IMG/VR virus record: IMGVR_UViG_3300031521_000033
Location: 30,210-94,209 of that record
Length of the DNA stretch: 64,000 nt
Strand: one strand, 5' to 3'
Source: a virus
The notes under the pieces are model-generated. The model was not told where the DNA came from and searched no databases. It saw only the letters and a program-made list of their open reading frames with translations. The translations under genes and the position numbers were made by a program. Shown here in pieces: positions 1 to 7,411 of the stretch. Position 1 is the stretch's first letter, and each line of letters begins with the position of its first letter.

Positions 1-316
1 GACATTCTTCAATAATATATACTTTCTTTTTATAATTTAATGGTTTTGTCATTGCATCTTCCACTAATTCTCGCATTGCATCGGCTGATCCGTTATTGGT
101 TGCATCTACAATAATGTATGAATTATCTGTTTGATTGATCTCTTTTGCAAGGATGAATCCTATTGTTGATTTTCCTTGTCCTGCCCCTCCAACAAATAAA
201 TAACATCCGGCTACTTTGTCCTGTTCCAGTTGTGCTTTTAATATGGCTTTTGTCAAGTCCTGTTCAACCACATCATCTAAATTATTTGGTCTATATTTTT
301 GAGCTAAACTAATCAT
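1..316 (-). CDS. dnaX: Clamp loader ATPase, DnaX-like (partial, 5' part)
   Basis: This is the first 105 codons of an AAA+ clamp loader large subunit; the rest lies beyond the left edge. The start reads AQKYRPNNLDDVVEQD, the typical opening of DnaX/RFC proteins. A Walker A motif GGAGQGKST sits at residues 43-51, and a Walker B-like strand VYIIEE is at the cut end. It would load the phage sliding clamp (10428-11498) onto primed DNA for the phage polymerase. The ATG overlaps the stop of the upstream gene as ATGA, indicating translational coupling. The Walker B shows EE where DE is usual. Family assignment is firm; the exact subunit type (gamma/tau versus gp44-like) cannot be told from the N-terminus. 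Confidence 0.85.
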   Translation of the reverse strand, partial: MISLAQKYRPNNLDDVVEQDLTKAILKAQLEQDKVAGCYLFVGGAGQGKSTIGFILAKEINQTDNSYIIVDATNNGSADAMRELVEDAMTKPLNYKKKVYIIEEC

Positions 317-504
317 AAAAATGCCTTCCAATCATCCCCGCTGTTAATATCCCAAGTATATGGCGTACTATCATTAAGCATACAATTACCCGAAGGTGTA
401 GATATCGGGCAAGTTTTACACCCTATATGTTTAACAGAGCAATTCATACACTCATCTTTTATGACTTGGACTGCTTTAATAATTTCTTCGCTTGTATGAA
501 CCAT
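313..504 (-). CDS. Small Cys-rich protein, paralog of 3922-4101
   Basis: A 63-residue protein of unknown function. It has five clustered cysteines (CMNC, CKTC, then a later C) in its first half, suggesting a bound metal. It resembles the 59-residue protein at 3922-4101: both start with an acidic/helical stretch followed by a Cys-x2-CP core and a TCV/NCM-type end. Each lies directly after a member of another paralog pair (504-938 and 4101-4553), so a two-gene unit appears duplicated. It is coupled by ATGA overlap to the clamp loader gene. Confidence 0.7.
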   Translation of the reverse strand: MVHTSEEIIKAVQVIKDECMNCSVKHIGCKTCPISTPSGNCMLNDSTPYTWDINSGDDWKAFL

Positions 505-938
505 TATACAATCACCCCATTGTTTACTTTTTTGATATATTCATCAATTTGTTCCTTTGTAATTCTGTCAGTTCTAAAGCAATTACCAAGTTTGCGTTTC
601 ATTAAATCAAAGTCACACTCTTTATCAAACTCGTCATCAAAAACACACCTATCATCTGTGTTGATAAAATAAAATTTATCCCCCTGCATTGCCCAAAATG
701 GCTCTTGTAATTTTTTTACAATTTCATATTTACCTGACATGATGTCTGCAACACAAAACGTAGGACTATTTTTCCAAACATCTATCTCTTGGTTATCATC
801 AGTTACCTGTATAATATTTCCGCTAATAACTCTACATTTTCCATACATCGTTGTATTATCTGATTTTTTCCTTAATTTAAACTCTTCATAATATGAAATA
901 TCTAATTCACTTTGTGTATATACTATAACCTTATTCAT
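504..938 (-). CDS. Hypothetical protein, paralog of 4101-4553
   Basis: 144 residues, no family recognised. The C-terminal half aligns with the 150-residue protein at 4101-4553: both share an FWA...YFIN or FYIN...DR stretch and the block RKLGNCFRT/RRLGNCFKT followed by ITxEQI. The matching halves suggest a common domain, while the N-termini have diverged. A GGAGG-type site (AGGGTA/GGAGGG) precedes the ATG. It lies in a run of small accessory genes downstream of recA. Confidence 0.75.
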   Translation of the reverse strand: MNKVIVYTQSELDISYYEEFKLRKKSDNTTMYGKCRVISGNIIQVTDDNQEIDVWKNSPTFCVADIMSGKYEIVKKLQEPFWAMQGDKFYFINTDDRCVFDDEFDKECDFDLMKRKLGNCFRTDRITKEQIDEYIKKVNNGVIV

Positions 939-960
939 TTTTATTTACCCTCCAAATATA

Positions 961-1074
961 TTATAATTTTTTTGTGTGATGCTCTGTTTTTGGTAATGGT
1001 TGTGTAACCTCTGCTGTGATCTTACTTAAAAATATTAAAAACAAGATAATTACAATGGTTAAAATCCATATCAT
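961..1074 (-). CDS. Small single-pass membrane protein (37 aa)
   Basis: A short ORF whose first 17 residues (MIWILTIVIILFLIFLS) form a clear membrane helix, followed by a polar tail rich in Lys, Thr and His. The start overlaps the stop of the upstream gene as ATGA, typical of this genome, which supports real translation. Topology would place a short soluble tail on one side of the host membrane. Function is unknown. Confidence 0.6.
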   Translation of the reverse strand: MIWILTIVIILFLIFLSKITAEVTQPLPKTEHHTKKL

Positions 1075-1319
1075 AATACTACTTCAATTCCACCAATAAC
1101 ATTACCTGATCTATCATATACTGTAAACTCTTCTTGGTTCCACGGTTGCAAGTCCGCATAATATCTTCTCATTTGTTTAATATTGTTGAATGATACAATA
1201 TAAAGCCAATCACTGCTATTGTATCTTAAATACACCACAAAATTAGGTTTATGTTTTGCTGTTTCGTTGTATGTTGTAACTCCACGATATACCCCTATTC
1301 CCTTTTCCCACCAAGTCAT
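1071..1319 (-). CDS. Hypothetical protein (82 aa)
   Basis: No family recognised. The protein is rich in Tyr and Trp and looks like a small soluble beta-rich fold. It is the first gene after the promoter at 1349-1377 and has an AAAGGGG ribosome site before ATG. It is followed by the 37-residue membrane protein through an ATGA overlap. Confidence 0.7.
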   Translation of the reverse strand: MTWWEKGIGVYRGVTTYNETAKHKPNFVVYLRYNSSDWLYIVSFNNIKQMRRYYADLQPWNQEEFTVYDRSGNVIGGIEVVL

Positions 1320-1348
1320 GTTAACAATCCCCTTTCTTCAATATATTC

Positions 1349-1377
1349 ATTATATTATTTATAACGAAGGAAGTCAA
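1349..1377 (-). promoter_or_regulatory. Sigma70-type promoter
   Basis: On the minus strand there is TTGACT (1372-1377), a 17-base spacer, then TATAAT (1349-1354). It overlaps the 3' end of the 62-residue membrane gene and faces the 82-residue gene starting at 1319. Confidence 0.7.
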
Positions 1378-1543
1378 GGCTTTTATTTGCCTTTACCAAT
1401 TCACCATGAATTTCATGTAATATGCACATAATAAAGCCGCTTGCACAAAATAAAAGTGGTAAATATGTTATTCCCGAATCTGTGCGATACCCCGTTACTA
1501 AATACACGATTGTCAGAAGTGTTAGTTCTACAAATAATTTCAT
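1355..1543 (-). CDS. Small membrane protein (62 aa)
   Basis: Two hydrophobic segments (about residues 3-18 and 27-44) are separated by a short polar loop, with a charged C-terminal tail. It looks like a two-pass membrane protein. The start is coupled to the upstream gene by a short overlap. There is no evidence it is a holin: it lies far from the lysis genes, in the accessory early region. Confidence 0.65.
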   Translation of the reverse strand: MKLFVELTLLTIVYLVTGYRTDSGITYLPLLFCASGFIMCILHEIHGELVKANKSLDFLRYK

Positions 1544-1713
1544 AATGTACCGTCCTCTACATATTTAATAAGATGTTTTACGAGTTTGCCCATTTCATTT
1601 AATTGGCCTACTAGCATATCCAGATTGTGATTCATTGGAAATACATATTGAACAAAATTAGTTGTATTTGTGATGCCCTCCTGTAACTGATCTAAATATT
1701 CTTTATTGTTCAT
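1540..1713 (-). CDS. Hypothetical protein (57 aa)
   Basis: Unknown protein starting MNNKEYLDQL and predicted mostly helical. I prefer the ATG at 1713 because GGTGG lies seven bases upstream; an in-frame ATG at 1731 has a weak site. It overlaps the end of the 168-residue gene by 11 bases. Confidence 0.6.
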   Translation of the reverse strand: MNNKEYLDQLQEGITNTTNFVQYVFPMNHNLDMLVGQLNEMGKLVKHLIKYVEDGTL

Positions 1714-2209
1714 TAGCTTCCACCAACTCATAGGTTACTTTCATTATCATTGGACTGCCCAACGTGTAGATATCAAGATTTTCAACCCTATCAGGGAACT
1801 TTTTTAAATGCATAATAGCTTCCTGTTCCGTGAATACAAGTGAACTAGTTTCAGTATTACATTGATATGTTCCTTTAATTGTATTAATCATCACATACTG
1901 CTTGTCGGTATTTATAGGCTCTTCCTTTTCTATAAAATCACACATACTAAGTTCTTCTACATCTGGTGAATTAATGATTCCATATGTTTGATATGATAAG
2001 CTACCACCATCTTTTGCCCGGAAAATAGCATAATTAATTGTTCGGTCATCCCAAACATTGGCACTATCTCTCGGTATTCTCCACTTAATACCCAAAGATG
2101 CATAATATGACATCAGTTTATAAAATACATCCGGTGTTGATACATGTAATGCAATTAATCCTTTTAATGCTCTATCTAATCTAGTTTTTGAAAATTCTCC
2201 TAGTGTCAT
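1703..2209 (-). CDS. Hypothetical protein (168 aa)
   Basis: Soluble protein of unknown function with no motif I can name. It is coupled to the nuclease-like gene upstream (stop and start overlap at 2206-2209) and overlaps the next gene downstream. Confidence 0.7.
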   Translation of the reverse strand: MTLGEFSKTRLDRALKGLIALHVSTPDVFYKLMSYYASLGIKWRIPRDSANVWDDRTINYAIFRAKDGGSLSYQTYGIINSPDVEELSMCDFIEKEEPINTDKQYVMINTIKGTYQCNTETSSLVFTEQEAIMHLKKFPDRVENLDIYTLGSPMIMKVTYELVEANEQ

Positions 2210-2553
2210 GGTTCTTCCTCCTCTAATTTATCAATTAATAATTTAAATAGTGTGCTATCAATAATATAATGAATAGGTTCTTTTGGCCCAAAATTAAATG
2301 CAATTGCGCTATAATATTTATTCATTCCTATCATTTCTTGATTCAACGTTGAAAACCATTCTTTTTTAATGCTGATTGAATTTGAACTTGTCATTTTTGT
2401 TTTGGCTTCAATGATAAATTTATCTGTTAAAATATCACCCTTTGAGAATGGTGTTGCACCTGAATTACTTGTACATTTTGCATTGGTTAATGATTTTGCA
2501 ATGCTGTTTTCTTGTTTCTTACTGAAAAATCGTGTTGTTCCAACTTTTGCCAT
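2206..2553 (-). CDS. PD-(D/E)XK nuclease, phage Holliday-junction-resolvase type
   Basis: A 115-residue protein with the pattern seen in small phage resolvase-like nucleases: E15 near the N-terminus, KGD ending at D40, then FIIEAKT with E49 and K51, followed by a Ser-rich turn and an EWF...NQEM helix. These are the acidic and lysine residues of a PD-(D/E)XK metal-dependent active site. It would cut branched or recombination DNA. The window also carries a RecU-like nuclease (8689-9144), so two nucleases of this superfold are present. The family is inferred from motif order. Confidence 0.7.
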   Translation of the reverse strand: MAKVGTTRFFSKKQENSIAKSLTNAKCTSNSGATPFSKGDILTDKFIIEAKTKMTSSNSISIKKEWFSTLNQEMIGMNKYYSAIAFNFGPKEPIHYIIDSTLFKLLIDKLEEEEP

Positions 2554-2768
2554 TATACCATTAACTCCCTTACAAGAATATCATTTTGACAACTTGAGCA
2601 AAGTCCCCTTAATCTAAATCCACTATAATCACACTGTGTCATGTATAACACATTCCAACCGTTTGATTCAAAAAATTTGGTTGCTCTAGCTACATCTACC
2701 ATACCCTTTGTATTTGTGCATAGCAGATCACCACATTCAGTACATGTAATTGTATAATTATGAGTCAT
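2553..2768 (-). CDS. Zinc-ribbon-like small protein (71 aa)
   Basis: Two Cys-x2-Cys knuckles (CTEC near residue 9 and CSSC near residue 57) bracket a short middle domain, as expected for a zinc ribbon. It could bind nucleic acid or protein. It is coupled to genes on both sides. Confidence 0.7.
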   Translation of the reverse strand: MTHNYTITCTECGDLLCTNTKGMVDVARATKFFESNGWNVLYMTQCDYSGFRLRGLCSSCQNDILVRELMV

Positions 2769-3130
2769 TGCTCTGCCACGCTGTAGCTATCTGGATGGTA
2801 TTGTAAGGCCATTTCAATTCTACCCCCAGTTAAGTTATTTCCTTCTTCATCTTCAATATAATGATAAAGTCGATATTCCCAACCACATGTACAATATGCT
2901 GAACCATGCTGCAGTCCCCAACTGTAATCGTTCCCCCCACATAATAAACAAGTATGTGGCTTATCTAACTTCACAAATCTGTTCATGTACTTATCAATAA
3001 TATTAATCTGTGCTGCTGTTGGATTGATTCTACGACTTTTAATTAATGGTTCAATATCATAATAAGACATTCTGGTAAATTCCTGTTTCTGTAGTTCCAC
3101 CAATCTTTCAATAATTTCTTCTTTATTCAT
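2765..3130 (-). CDS. Zinc-binding hypothetical protein (121 aa)
   Basis: A helical N-terminal half of about 55 residues is followed by a Cys cluster CLLCGG...CTCGW that would hold one zinc ion. No known family is recognised. The start has only a modest ribosome site. Confidence 0.7.
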   Translation of the reverse strand: MNKEEIIERLVELQKQEFTRMSYYDIEPLIKSRRINPTAAQINIIDKYMNRFVKLDKPHTCLLCGGNDYSWGLQHGSAYCTCGWEYRLYHYIEDEEGNNLTGGRIEMALQYHPDSYSVAEQ

Positions 3131-3144
3131 TTTTCATTATCCCC

Positions 3145-3303
3145 TTATAATATATTTGATAGTAAAATTAATATTCCTGTAACTGTGATTGTGTATGCAA
3201 TCCCTGCTGCATTTCCTAAACTTACAAACACTTCTATAATACTGAATGCAATTATACCTGCGACAAATGATCCTAATACCATTAAAAATAATCCTCCTGC
3301 CAT
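3145..3303 (-). CDS. Small two-pass membrane protein (52 aa)
   Basis: An almost wholly hydrophobic 52-residue protein with Gly-rich helices (about 3-28 and 34-52) and a short neutral turn between. AAGGTGG lies just before the ATG. It is the first sizeable gene after the promoter at 3391-3419. It could affect the host membrane early in infection, but nothing in the sequence says how. Confidence 0.65.
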   Translation of the reverse strand: MAGGLFLMVLGSFVAGIIAFSIIEVFVSLGNAAGIAYTITVTGILILLSNIL

Positions 3304-3390
3304 TACCACCTTCTTTCAGCTCCCTTCATTTATTTTATTGAATTAGAAAATATCTCATATTGTTTCCTCCTAAATATTCCCTGTATAATT

Positions 3391-3419
3391 ACTATACTAC
3401 TATTTTGATTAATTGTCAA
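3391..3419 (-). promoter_or_regulatory. Sigma70-type promoter
   Basis: TTGACA at 3414-3419, a 17-base spacer and TATAGT at 3391-3396 on the minus strand. It overlaps the 3' end of the 107-residue gene. Downstream (3304-3390) are two micro-ORFs: a 7-codon frame at 3335-3358 with a full AGGAGG site, and an 8-codon frame ending TAATG on the start of the 52-residue membrane gene. Confidence 0.8.
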
Positions 3420-3732
3420 GTGCTATTCCTAAATAATTACAAAGATGATATGCTTTACTTATCAGTGCATCGTCGTATTGCAAATTTGCACCACTGTCAC
3501 CTTTCCAATCTTTAAACATTTCATAAAACCTTACCGCCTTACTCTCATTTGGATAATCTATTTGCATTTTTGCCAATTCATGTGCTATTTCTGACCATCT
3601 TGCATCAGATATAATATTTACGTTCTTTTCGTAGTATAAATAACTGTGAAGTAAAATAGATAATCTCATTTGTTTAATCTTTGCCGCTATTGTTTCATCT
3701 AATGTTGAGGGCTTTTTTACTGAGAACAGCAT
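3409..3732 (-). CDS. Hypothetical helical protein (107 aa)
   Basis: A charged, mostly helical protein with no recognised family. It ends inside the promoter at 3391-3419. Confidence 0.7.
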   Translation of the reverse strand: MLFSVKKPSTLDETIAAKIKQMRLSILLHSYLYYEKNVNIISDARWSEIAHELAKMQIDYPNESKAVRFYEMFKDWKGDSGANLQYDDALISKAYHLCNYLGIALDN

Positions 3733-3733
3733 T

Positions 3734-3925
3734 TTAAAATACTTGCTTCCAATATAATACTACTGCACCCGGATTCCCGTCTTGAGCTAATTTTTCCCTT
3801 ATTTCCCTTAAGAATTTTTCCGGTTCTGTTACTGCACTATACTCAACTGTAGTTGCAATAAAATTACCAAATATGGCCCCTTGCAGATGATCATAACATG
3901 TAAAACTTACAAAATATTTATTCAT
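3734..3925 (-). CDS. Small phage protein of unknown function (63 aa)
   Basis: It has the look of a small protein often seen in phages: an N-terminal KYFVSFT strand, a middle helix and a C-terminal VVLYWKQ strand. No function is known to me. It is coupled by ATGA to the Cys-rich gene upstream. Confidence 0.7.
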   Translation of the reverse strand: MNKYFVSFTCYDHLQGAIFGNFIATTVEYSAVTEPEKFLREIREKLAQDGNPGAVVLYWKQVF

Positions 3926-4101
3926 TTTTTATCCTCCCATTGGTCTCTAGTTTTAATATAATCTATTACTACATCAATATCAGATTCAAACCGTACTATT
4001 ACGCACGTATTAGGTTCTTCAAATGGGCAGCTATCACATATCTTTGTTATGCAAAGTTCATGTACTGCCTGTTTTGCTCTTAATAAATCATCTACTGTCA
4101 T
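3922..4101 (-). CDS. Small Cys-rich protein (59 aa), paralog of 313-504
   Basis: This 59-residue frame starts MTVDDLLRAKQAV and has a core CITKICDSCPF...NTCV with four cysteines. It overlaps its upstream neighbour as TAATG and its downstream neighbour as ATGA. It matches the 63-residue protein at 313-504 in order of helix, Cys-x2-Cys-Pro and final Cys, and sits in the same position relative to the 504-938/4101-4553 paralogs. Likely metal-binding; function unknown. Confidence 0.7.
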   Translation of the reverse strand: MTVDDLLRAKQAVHELCITKICDSCPFEEPNTCVIVRFESDIDVVIDYIKTRDQWEDKK

Positions 4102-4553
4102 TATACTGTATCCTCATGTTTCTTTGCTTCTTTTACTATATATAATGTATAATCTTCCCTGTTAACTGCTTCTATAAATTTACCAATTTGTTCTGGTGTG
4201 ATTTGTCTTGTTTTAAAACAATTACCCAATCTTCGTCTTACAACATCCCCAAAAGTACCAGTCCATGTTGTACTGCATATTGTCCTATCTGCCATATTGA
4301 TGTAAAAATAGCCCTCATCTTCTTTTGCCCAAAAGGGCTTCTGGTCAATTACAATATCCCATCCACCCGTAATAAATCTACTTGCATCCGCAATATCTGA
4401 TAATGTCCAGCACCCGCTCCCATTCTGCTCAATTTCATTTTTATCATTGAATCGGTAATAATTATTTAACAAAACATTTAAATCTGTCTTAATTCTAAAT
4501 GTATCATATGGATTAATATTTTCCCACATTCTGCTCATTTCTAATTTAATCAT
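4101..4553 (-). CDS. Hypothetical protein (150 aa), paralog of 504-938
   Basis: Shares with the protein at 504-938 an FWAK...YFYINMADR stretch and the RRRLGNCFKTRQITPEQI block near residues 108-126. No known family. It forms a duplicated two-gene unit with the Cys-rich gene that follows it. Confidence 0.75.
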   Translation of the reverse strand: MIKLEMSRMWENINPYDTFRIKTDLNVLLNNYYRFNDKNEIEQNGSGCWTLSDIADASRFITGGWDIVIDQKPFWAKEDEGYFYINMADRTICSTTWTGTFGDVVRRRLGNCFKTRQITPEQIGKFIEAVNREDYTLYIVKEAKKHEDTV

Positions 4554-4804
4554 TGTAATACTCCCTTTTTATAAATATTTGATTTACCATTTACAATTAA
4601 TTCTAAATTATTGTGCTTTGCTATTTTTAATGCACCCGACCATAATTCTATAATATCAATTTCCCTTACTTCTGACAGGTGGTGCGTTTCTCCCTTATAT
4701 CTATAATGTATTTCTGTTTCCCGGTAGTCTTTACCATTTTTACTGTAGTATGTGACTGCTGTTGTTGCGTTATTGTACGGTGTGATGCTGTAACCTAATA
4801 TCAT
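4550..4804 (-). CDS. Hypothetical protein (84 aa)
   Basis: Unknown beta-rich small protein starting MILGYSITPY. The start at 4804 is preceded by GGGAGGAAACAGA and overlaps the upstream stop as ATGA, so I prefer it to an in-frame ATG five codons earlier. Confidence 0.7.
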   Translation of the reverse strand: MILGYSITPYNNATTAVTYYSKNGKDYRETEIHYRYKGETHHLSEVREIDIIELWSGALKIAKHNNLELIVNGKSNIYKKGVLQ

Positions 4805-5046
4805 TCTGTTTCCTCCCAATTCATTGCAGATATTAGCAAATCATGCTGTGCGCTTGTTAAGGCTCCCATTTTTAATAGGTACTCATTTGGTGTGTGCATA
4901 AATTCCCATGTATTATCATTATTTATTACAATTACCATCATTGCTTTTGGAAATTCTTTTCCTTTTCTTACTGCATAATCCACAACTGCTTTTGTGGTTC
5001 CAGCTTTTCCAATATATGCTATTTTTTCTTGGTTATGTGCTCCCAT
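4801..5046 (-). CDS. Hypothetical protein (81 aa)
   Basis: Unknown small soluble protein; no motif recognised. It is coupled to both neighbours by one- to four-base overlaps. Confidence 0.7.
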   Translation of the reverse strand: MGAHNQEKIAYIGKAGTTKAVVDYAVRKGKEFPKAMMVIVINNDNTWEFMHTPNEYLLKMGALTSAQHDLLISAMNWEETE

Positions 5047-5408
5047 TATAGCCCCATCCCCACTCCGTCATAAACTTGTGCAGCGTGTGTATCACTAAGT
5101 AAATTTAGTAAGATTAATAATTGTTCTTCATTCAGTGTATAAATATTGTCCCCAAATGTGTATTGGGCCGGTAAATCTCCTCCGTATGTTCGAAGCATTC
5201 CCCCATATAATAAATTATCATACACAAATGTCCAATATTTACTATGTGATACTTCCAGTGGATCTGTCTTATTAATTTCTTTGTATATTTCATGTTTCAG
5301 TAGATCTTTATATGAGGTTGATTTTAATATTCGTAATTCGTTTGCATGCCGTGTGTTCAATTCACCATATAACATACTCATAAGTTCTCTTTCATCTTTT
5401 ATCATCAT
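5046..5408 (-). CDS. Hypothetical protein (120 aa)
   Basis: Helical protein of unknown function and the first gene after the promoter at 5430-5458. GGAGGAAATA precedes two adjacent ATG codons, so the start is at 5408 or 5405. Confidence 0.7.
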   Translation of the reverse strand: MMIKDERELMSMLYGELNTRHANELRILKSTSYKDLLKHEIYKEINKTDPLEVSHSKYWTFVYDNLLYGGMLRTYGGDLPAQYTFGDNIYTLNEEQLLILLNLLSDTHAAQVYDGVGMGL

Positions 5409-5429
5409 TATTTCCTCCTCTTTATATTT

Positions 5430-5458
5430 ATAATAGCATACCTAAAATACATTGTCAA
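5430..5458 (-). promoter_or_regulatory. Sigma70-type promoter with extended -10
   Basis: TTGACA (5453-5458), a 17-base spacer and TATTAT (5430-5435) preceded by TGC on the minus strand. It restarts transcription right after the recA terminator, for the accessory genes to the left. Confidence 0.85.
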
Positions 5459-5469
5459 CATTTTTGTAC

Positions 5470-5501
5470 AAAAAAAAAGAGAAAGACTTTTAATCTTCCT
5501 C
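5470..5501 (-). terminator. Rho-independent terminator after recA
   Basis: On the minus strand an 8-bp stem (5494-5501 with 5479-5486, one G-U pair) has a 7-base loop and is followed by nine T residues. The stem begins within the recA stop codon. Confidence 0.85.
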
Positions 5502-6621
5502 ATTTGATGATTATTTCATTAAGTCCCTCATATAAATCGTTGAAAAATTCAGGATTATCTTTGAAATATTGGACTACATTTGCCTTACCTTGAATTTTAA
5601 GTGGTTTATCCGTTTCATCCTTATATGTTTCACCATTGAAAACAAAGGTATAATATCCTTGCCCTTCTATAAGCCCCATTAATAGCCCTTGTGTAAATGT
5701 GTCATCATACACATCAATACCCGTTTTATATTTTAAGGTATATTTGGCAAGTCTTCTATCTGGCATTGTAACTTTATTCTTAATTACGCTAACCTCTACC
5801 ATATTACCTGCTACATTTTCGGCTGCGTTTGTTAATTCTTTACCAACTTCATCAATAAATCTTCCTTTGTTAAACCTAATACGATATGAGCATAAGAATT
5901 TCCACGCCTTACCACCAACTGTTTTCTTTGCCCCACATGGACTATTCATCACATCACGTTCCTGATTAATTCCAATAAACAGCACATTATTTTTGGCAAT
6001 TTTCTGTGTCATATCTTTTCCAAATCTAGTTAAAGCACTTGAAATTCCAGCCATTGTTTTCTCTTCAACTGTTTTATCCATTTCCTGTTGGCTCAATAGT
6101 ACTCCAATTGAATCTAATACCGCAAGACCAATTCCACCTGAATCTGTAATATCTTCAATCATATGAAATATTTCTTCCGCAGATTGGTTATCAGGTTGTA
6201 TGATAATTAATTCATCAACATTGACACCAAGTTTTTTTGCCCACTTAATATCTAATGTCCACTCAGCATCAACGAATAATACTTTTTGTGGGCCATCTGC
6301 CTGTAAGTCATTTAATCTCGCATCTTGGGTTTTATTTCGTTTTTCCATAGCTTCTAATTCTGCAATTTCATCTAACCACTCTTGCTTAAATAGTTTTTGT
6401 GCATTCCCCACAATATCAAGTGTGGTGCTTGTTTTTCCACCCGACTCAATTCCGTAAAATTCTACCAATCTTCCTCTTGGCAGTCCACCGCGTGTTAAAT
6501 AATTCATACAAGGTGAGCTAAATGGTATCTTTTTGTATGTATGCTCTATCATACCTGTATTTGCAATTTTACTCTTGAACTTTGTATTGATACTTTTTAA
6601 TACTAAATCCAAATTTCCCAT
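5500..6621 (-). CDS. recA: RecA-family recombinase
   Basis: A 373-residue RecA/UvsX-type strand-exchange ATPase. Walker A GIESGGKTS is at residues 57-65, the DAE strand near 118-120, Walker B AVLDS near 167-171, and loop L2 has NQERD followed by TVGGKAWKF. It would form filaments on ssDNA and pair homologous strands during phage recombination. Between Walker A and the DAE strand there is a charged insertion of about 35 residues (about 80-112) absent from bacterial RecA, and the usual DAEH reads DAEW. A 26-codon micro-ORF overlaps its start. A helical protein upstream may be its mediator. A strong terminator follows. Confidence 0.92.
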   Translation of the reverse strand: MGNLDLVLKSINTKFKSKIANTGMIEHTYKKIPFSSPCMNYLTRGGLPRGRLVEFYGIESGGKTSTTLDIVGNAQKLFKQEWLDEIAELEAMEKRNKTQDARLNDLQADGPQKVLFVDAEWTLDIKWAKKLGVNVDELIIIQPDNQSAEEIFHMIEDITDSGGIGLAVLDSIGVLLSQQEMDKTVEEKTMAGISSALTRFGKDMTQKIAKNNVLFIGINQERDVMNSPCGAKKTVGGKAWKFLCSYRIRFNKGRFIDEVGKELTNAAENVAGNMVEVSVIKNKVTMPDRRLAKYTLKYKTGIDVYDDTFTQGLLMGLIEGQGYYTFVFNGETYKDETDKPLKIQGKANVVQYFKDNPEFFNDLYEGLNEIIIK

Positions 6622-6683
6622 TTAATTCCTCCTACCCCAATAATCAAACCAGTACTCAATTCAAAAATTTGTAACCAGTCCAT
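6603..6683 (-). CDS. Possible micro-protein overlapping the recA start (26 aa)
   Basis: A 26-codon frame begins MDWLQIFELS with a full GGAGGAAATAAT site and ends inside recA in another frame. It may be a coupling leader that sets RecA synthesis rather than a functional peptide. Supported only by the ribosome site and position. Confidence 0.35.
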   Translation of the reverse strand: MDWLQIFELSTGLIIGVGGIKWEIWI

Positions 6684-6684
6684 A

Positions 6685-7173
6685 TTATTTCCTCCCGTCT
6701 TTCATGCTTAACACCATTTGCTGTATTCTCCCTGTTAACACCTTACGGCAGCTGTCATTGATGCGCTCCGCGTTTGCAATCTTACTTTTGATAATCTTAT
6801 ATGCCCGGCTGTAAATAGCCTCTACAATCTGCTCCTGCTGCGTTTCACTACGTGCTTGTGAAGTCTTAGCCGCTACTGTTCCTTCAATCCGATTAAATAT
6901 ATCATCATACTTATTTTGCTTTACTGAGTCGGCAATATCTTCCCTGATACCAACCCTTTCAAGTTCGGCTGATACGAAGTATAATAATGTTGCAACTGAC
7001 AAGGTTACATCTTCCAATTCCCTGTCCGATATTGGCTGAGTTTCATATTGATCAAGGATGGTCTTAACATAATGAATATAGGTATCAAGTTCACTGGCAA
7101 CTTTGTTTACTTCTATTGTTACTAATTCATCTATGATTTGCGATTGCTTTTCAACTTCTGTTTGCATTTTCAT
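6685..7173 (-). CDS. Helical protein upstream of recA, possible recombination mediator
   Basis: About 162 residues, almost all helical, very polar, without cysteine clusters in the body. The C-terminal part (SRAYKIIKSKIANAERINDSCRKVL region) has the look of UvsY-type mediators, which load the recombinase onto SSB-coated DNA, and the gene sits just before recA. This role is inferred from position and composition; no catalytic motif is expected in that family. The start at 7173 (AGGG nine bases upstream) is preferred to the ATG at 7197; 7167 is also possible. Confidence 0.6.
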   Translation of the reverse strand: MKMQTEVEKQSQIIDELVTIEVNKVASELDTYIHYVKTILDQYETQPISDRELEDVTLSVATLLYFVSAELERVGIREDIADSVKQNKYDDIFNRIEGTVAAKTSQARSETQQEQIVEAIYSRAYKIIKSKIANAERINDSCRKVLTGRIQQMVLSMKDGRK

Positions 7174-7411
7174 ACACCACTTCCCTTGCTTCTGCAATTA
7201 CACGAATCAAACCACAATATACTGAACAAGCACCTTTATAATCACCTGCATAAACTACTGTCATAAGAGGTTCATAATGATCTACTTTTACTCTAAATAA
7301 TTTGTCATCTATTCCATCCTGTCCTATGGATACTCTTAAAATATCATCCGTAAATATGCTCACAGGGTAGACACCTGAATCATCCGATCCAAAATCAATT
7401 AATCTATTCAT
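7151..7411 (-). CDS. Hypothetical protein (86 aa)
   Basis: Unknown protein with alternating strands and a C-terminal helix. It overlaps the following gene by about 20 bases and the preceding zinc-ribbon gene by 8 bases. Confidence 0.65.
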   Translation of the reverse strand: MNRLIDFGSDDSGVYPVSIFTDDILRVSIGQDGIDDKLFRVKVDHYEPLMTVVYAGDYKGACSVYCGLIRVIAEAREVVYENANRS

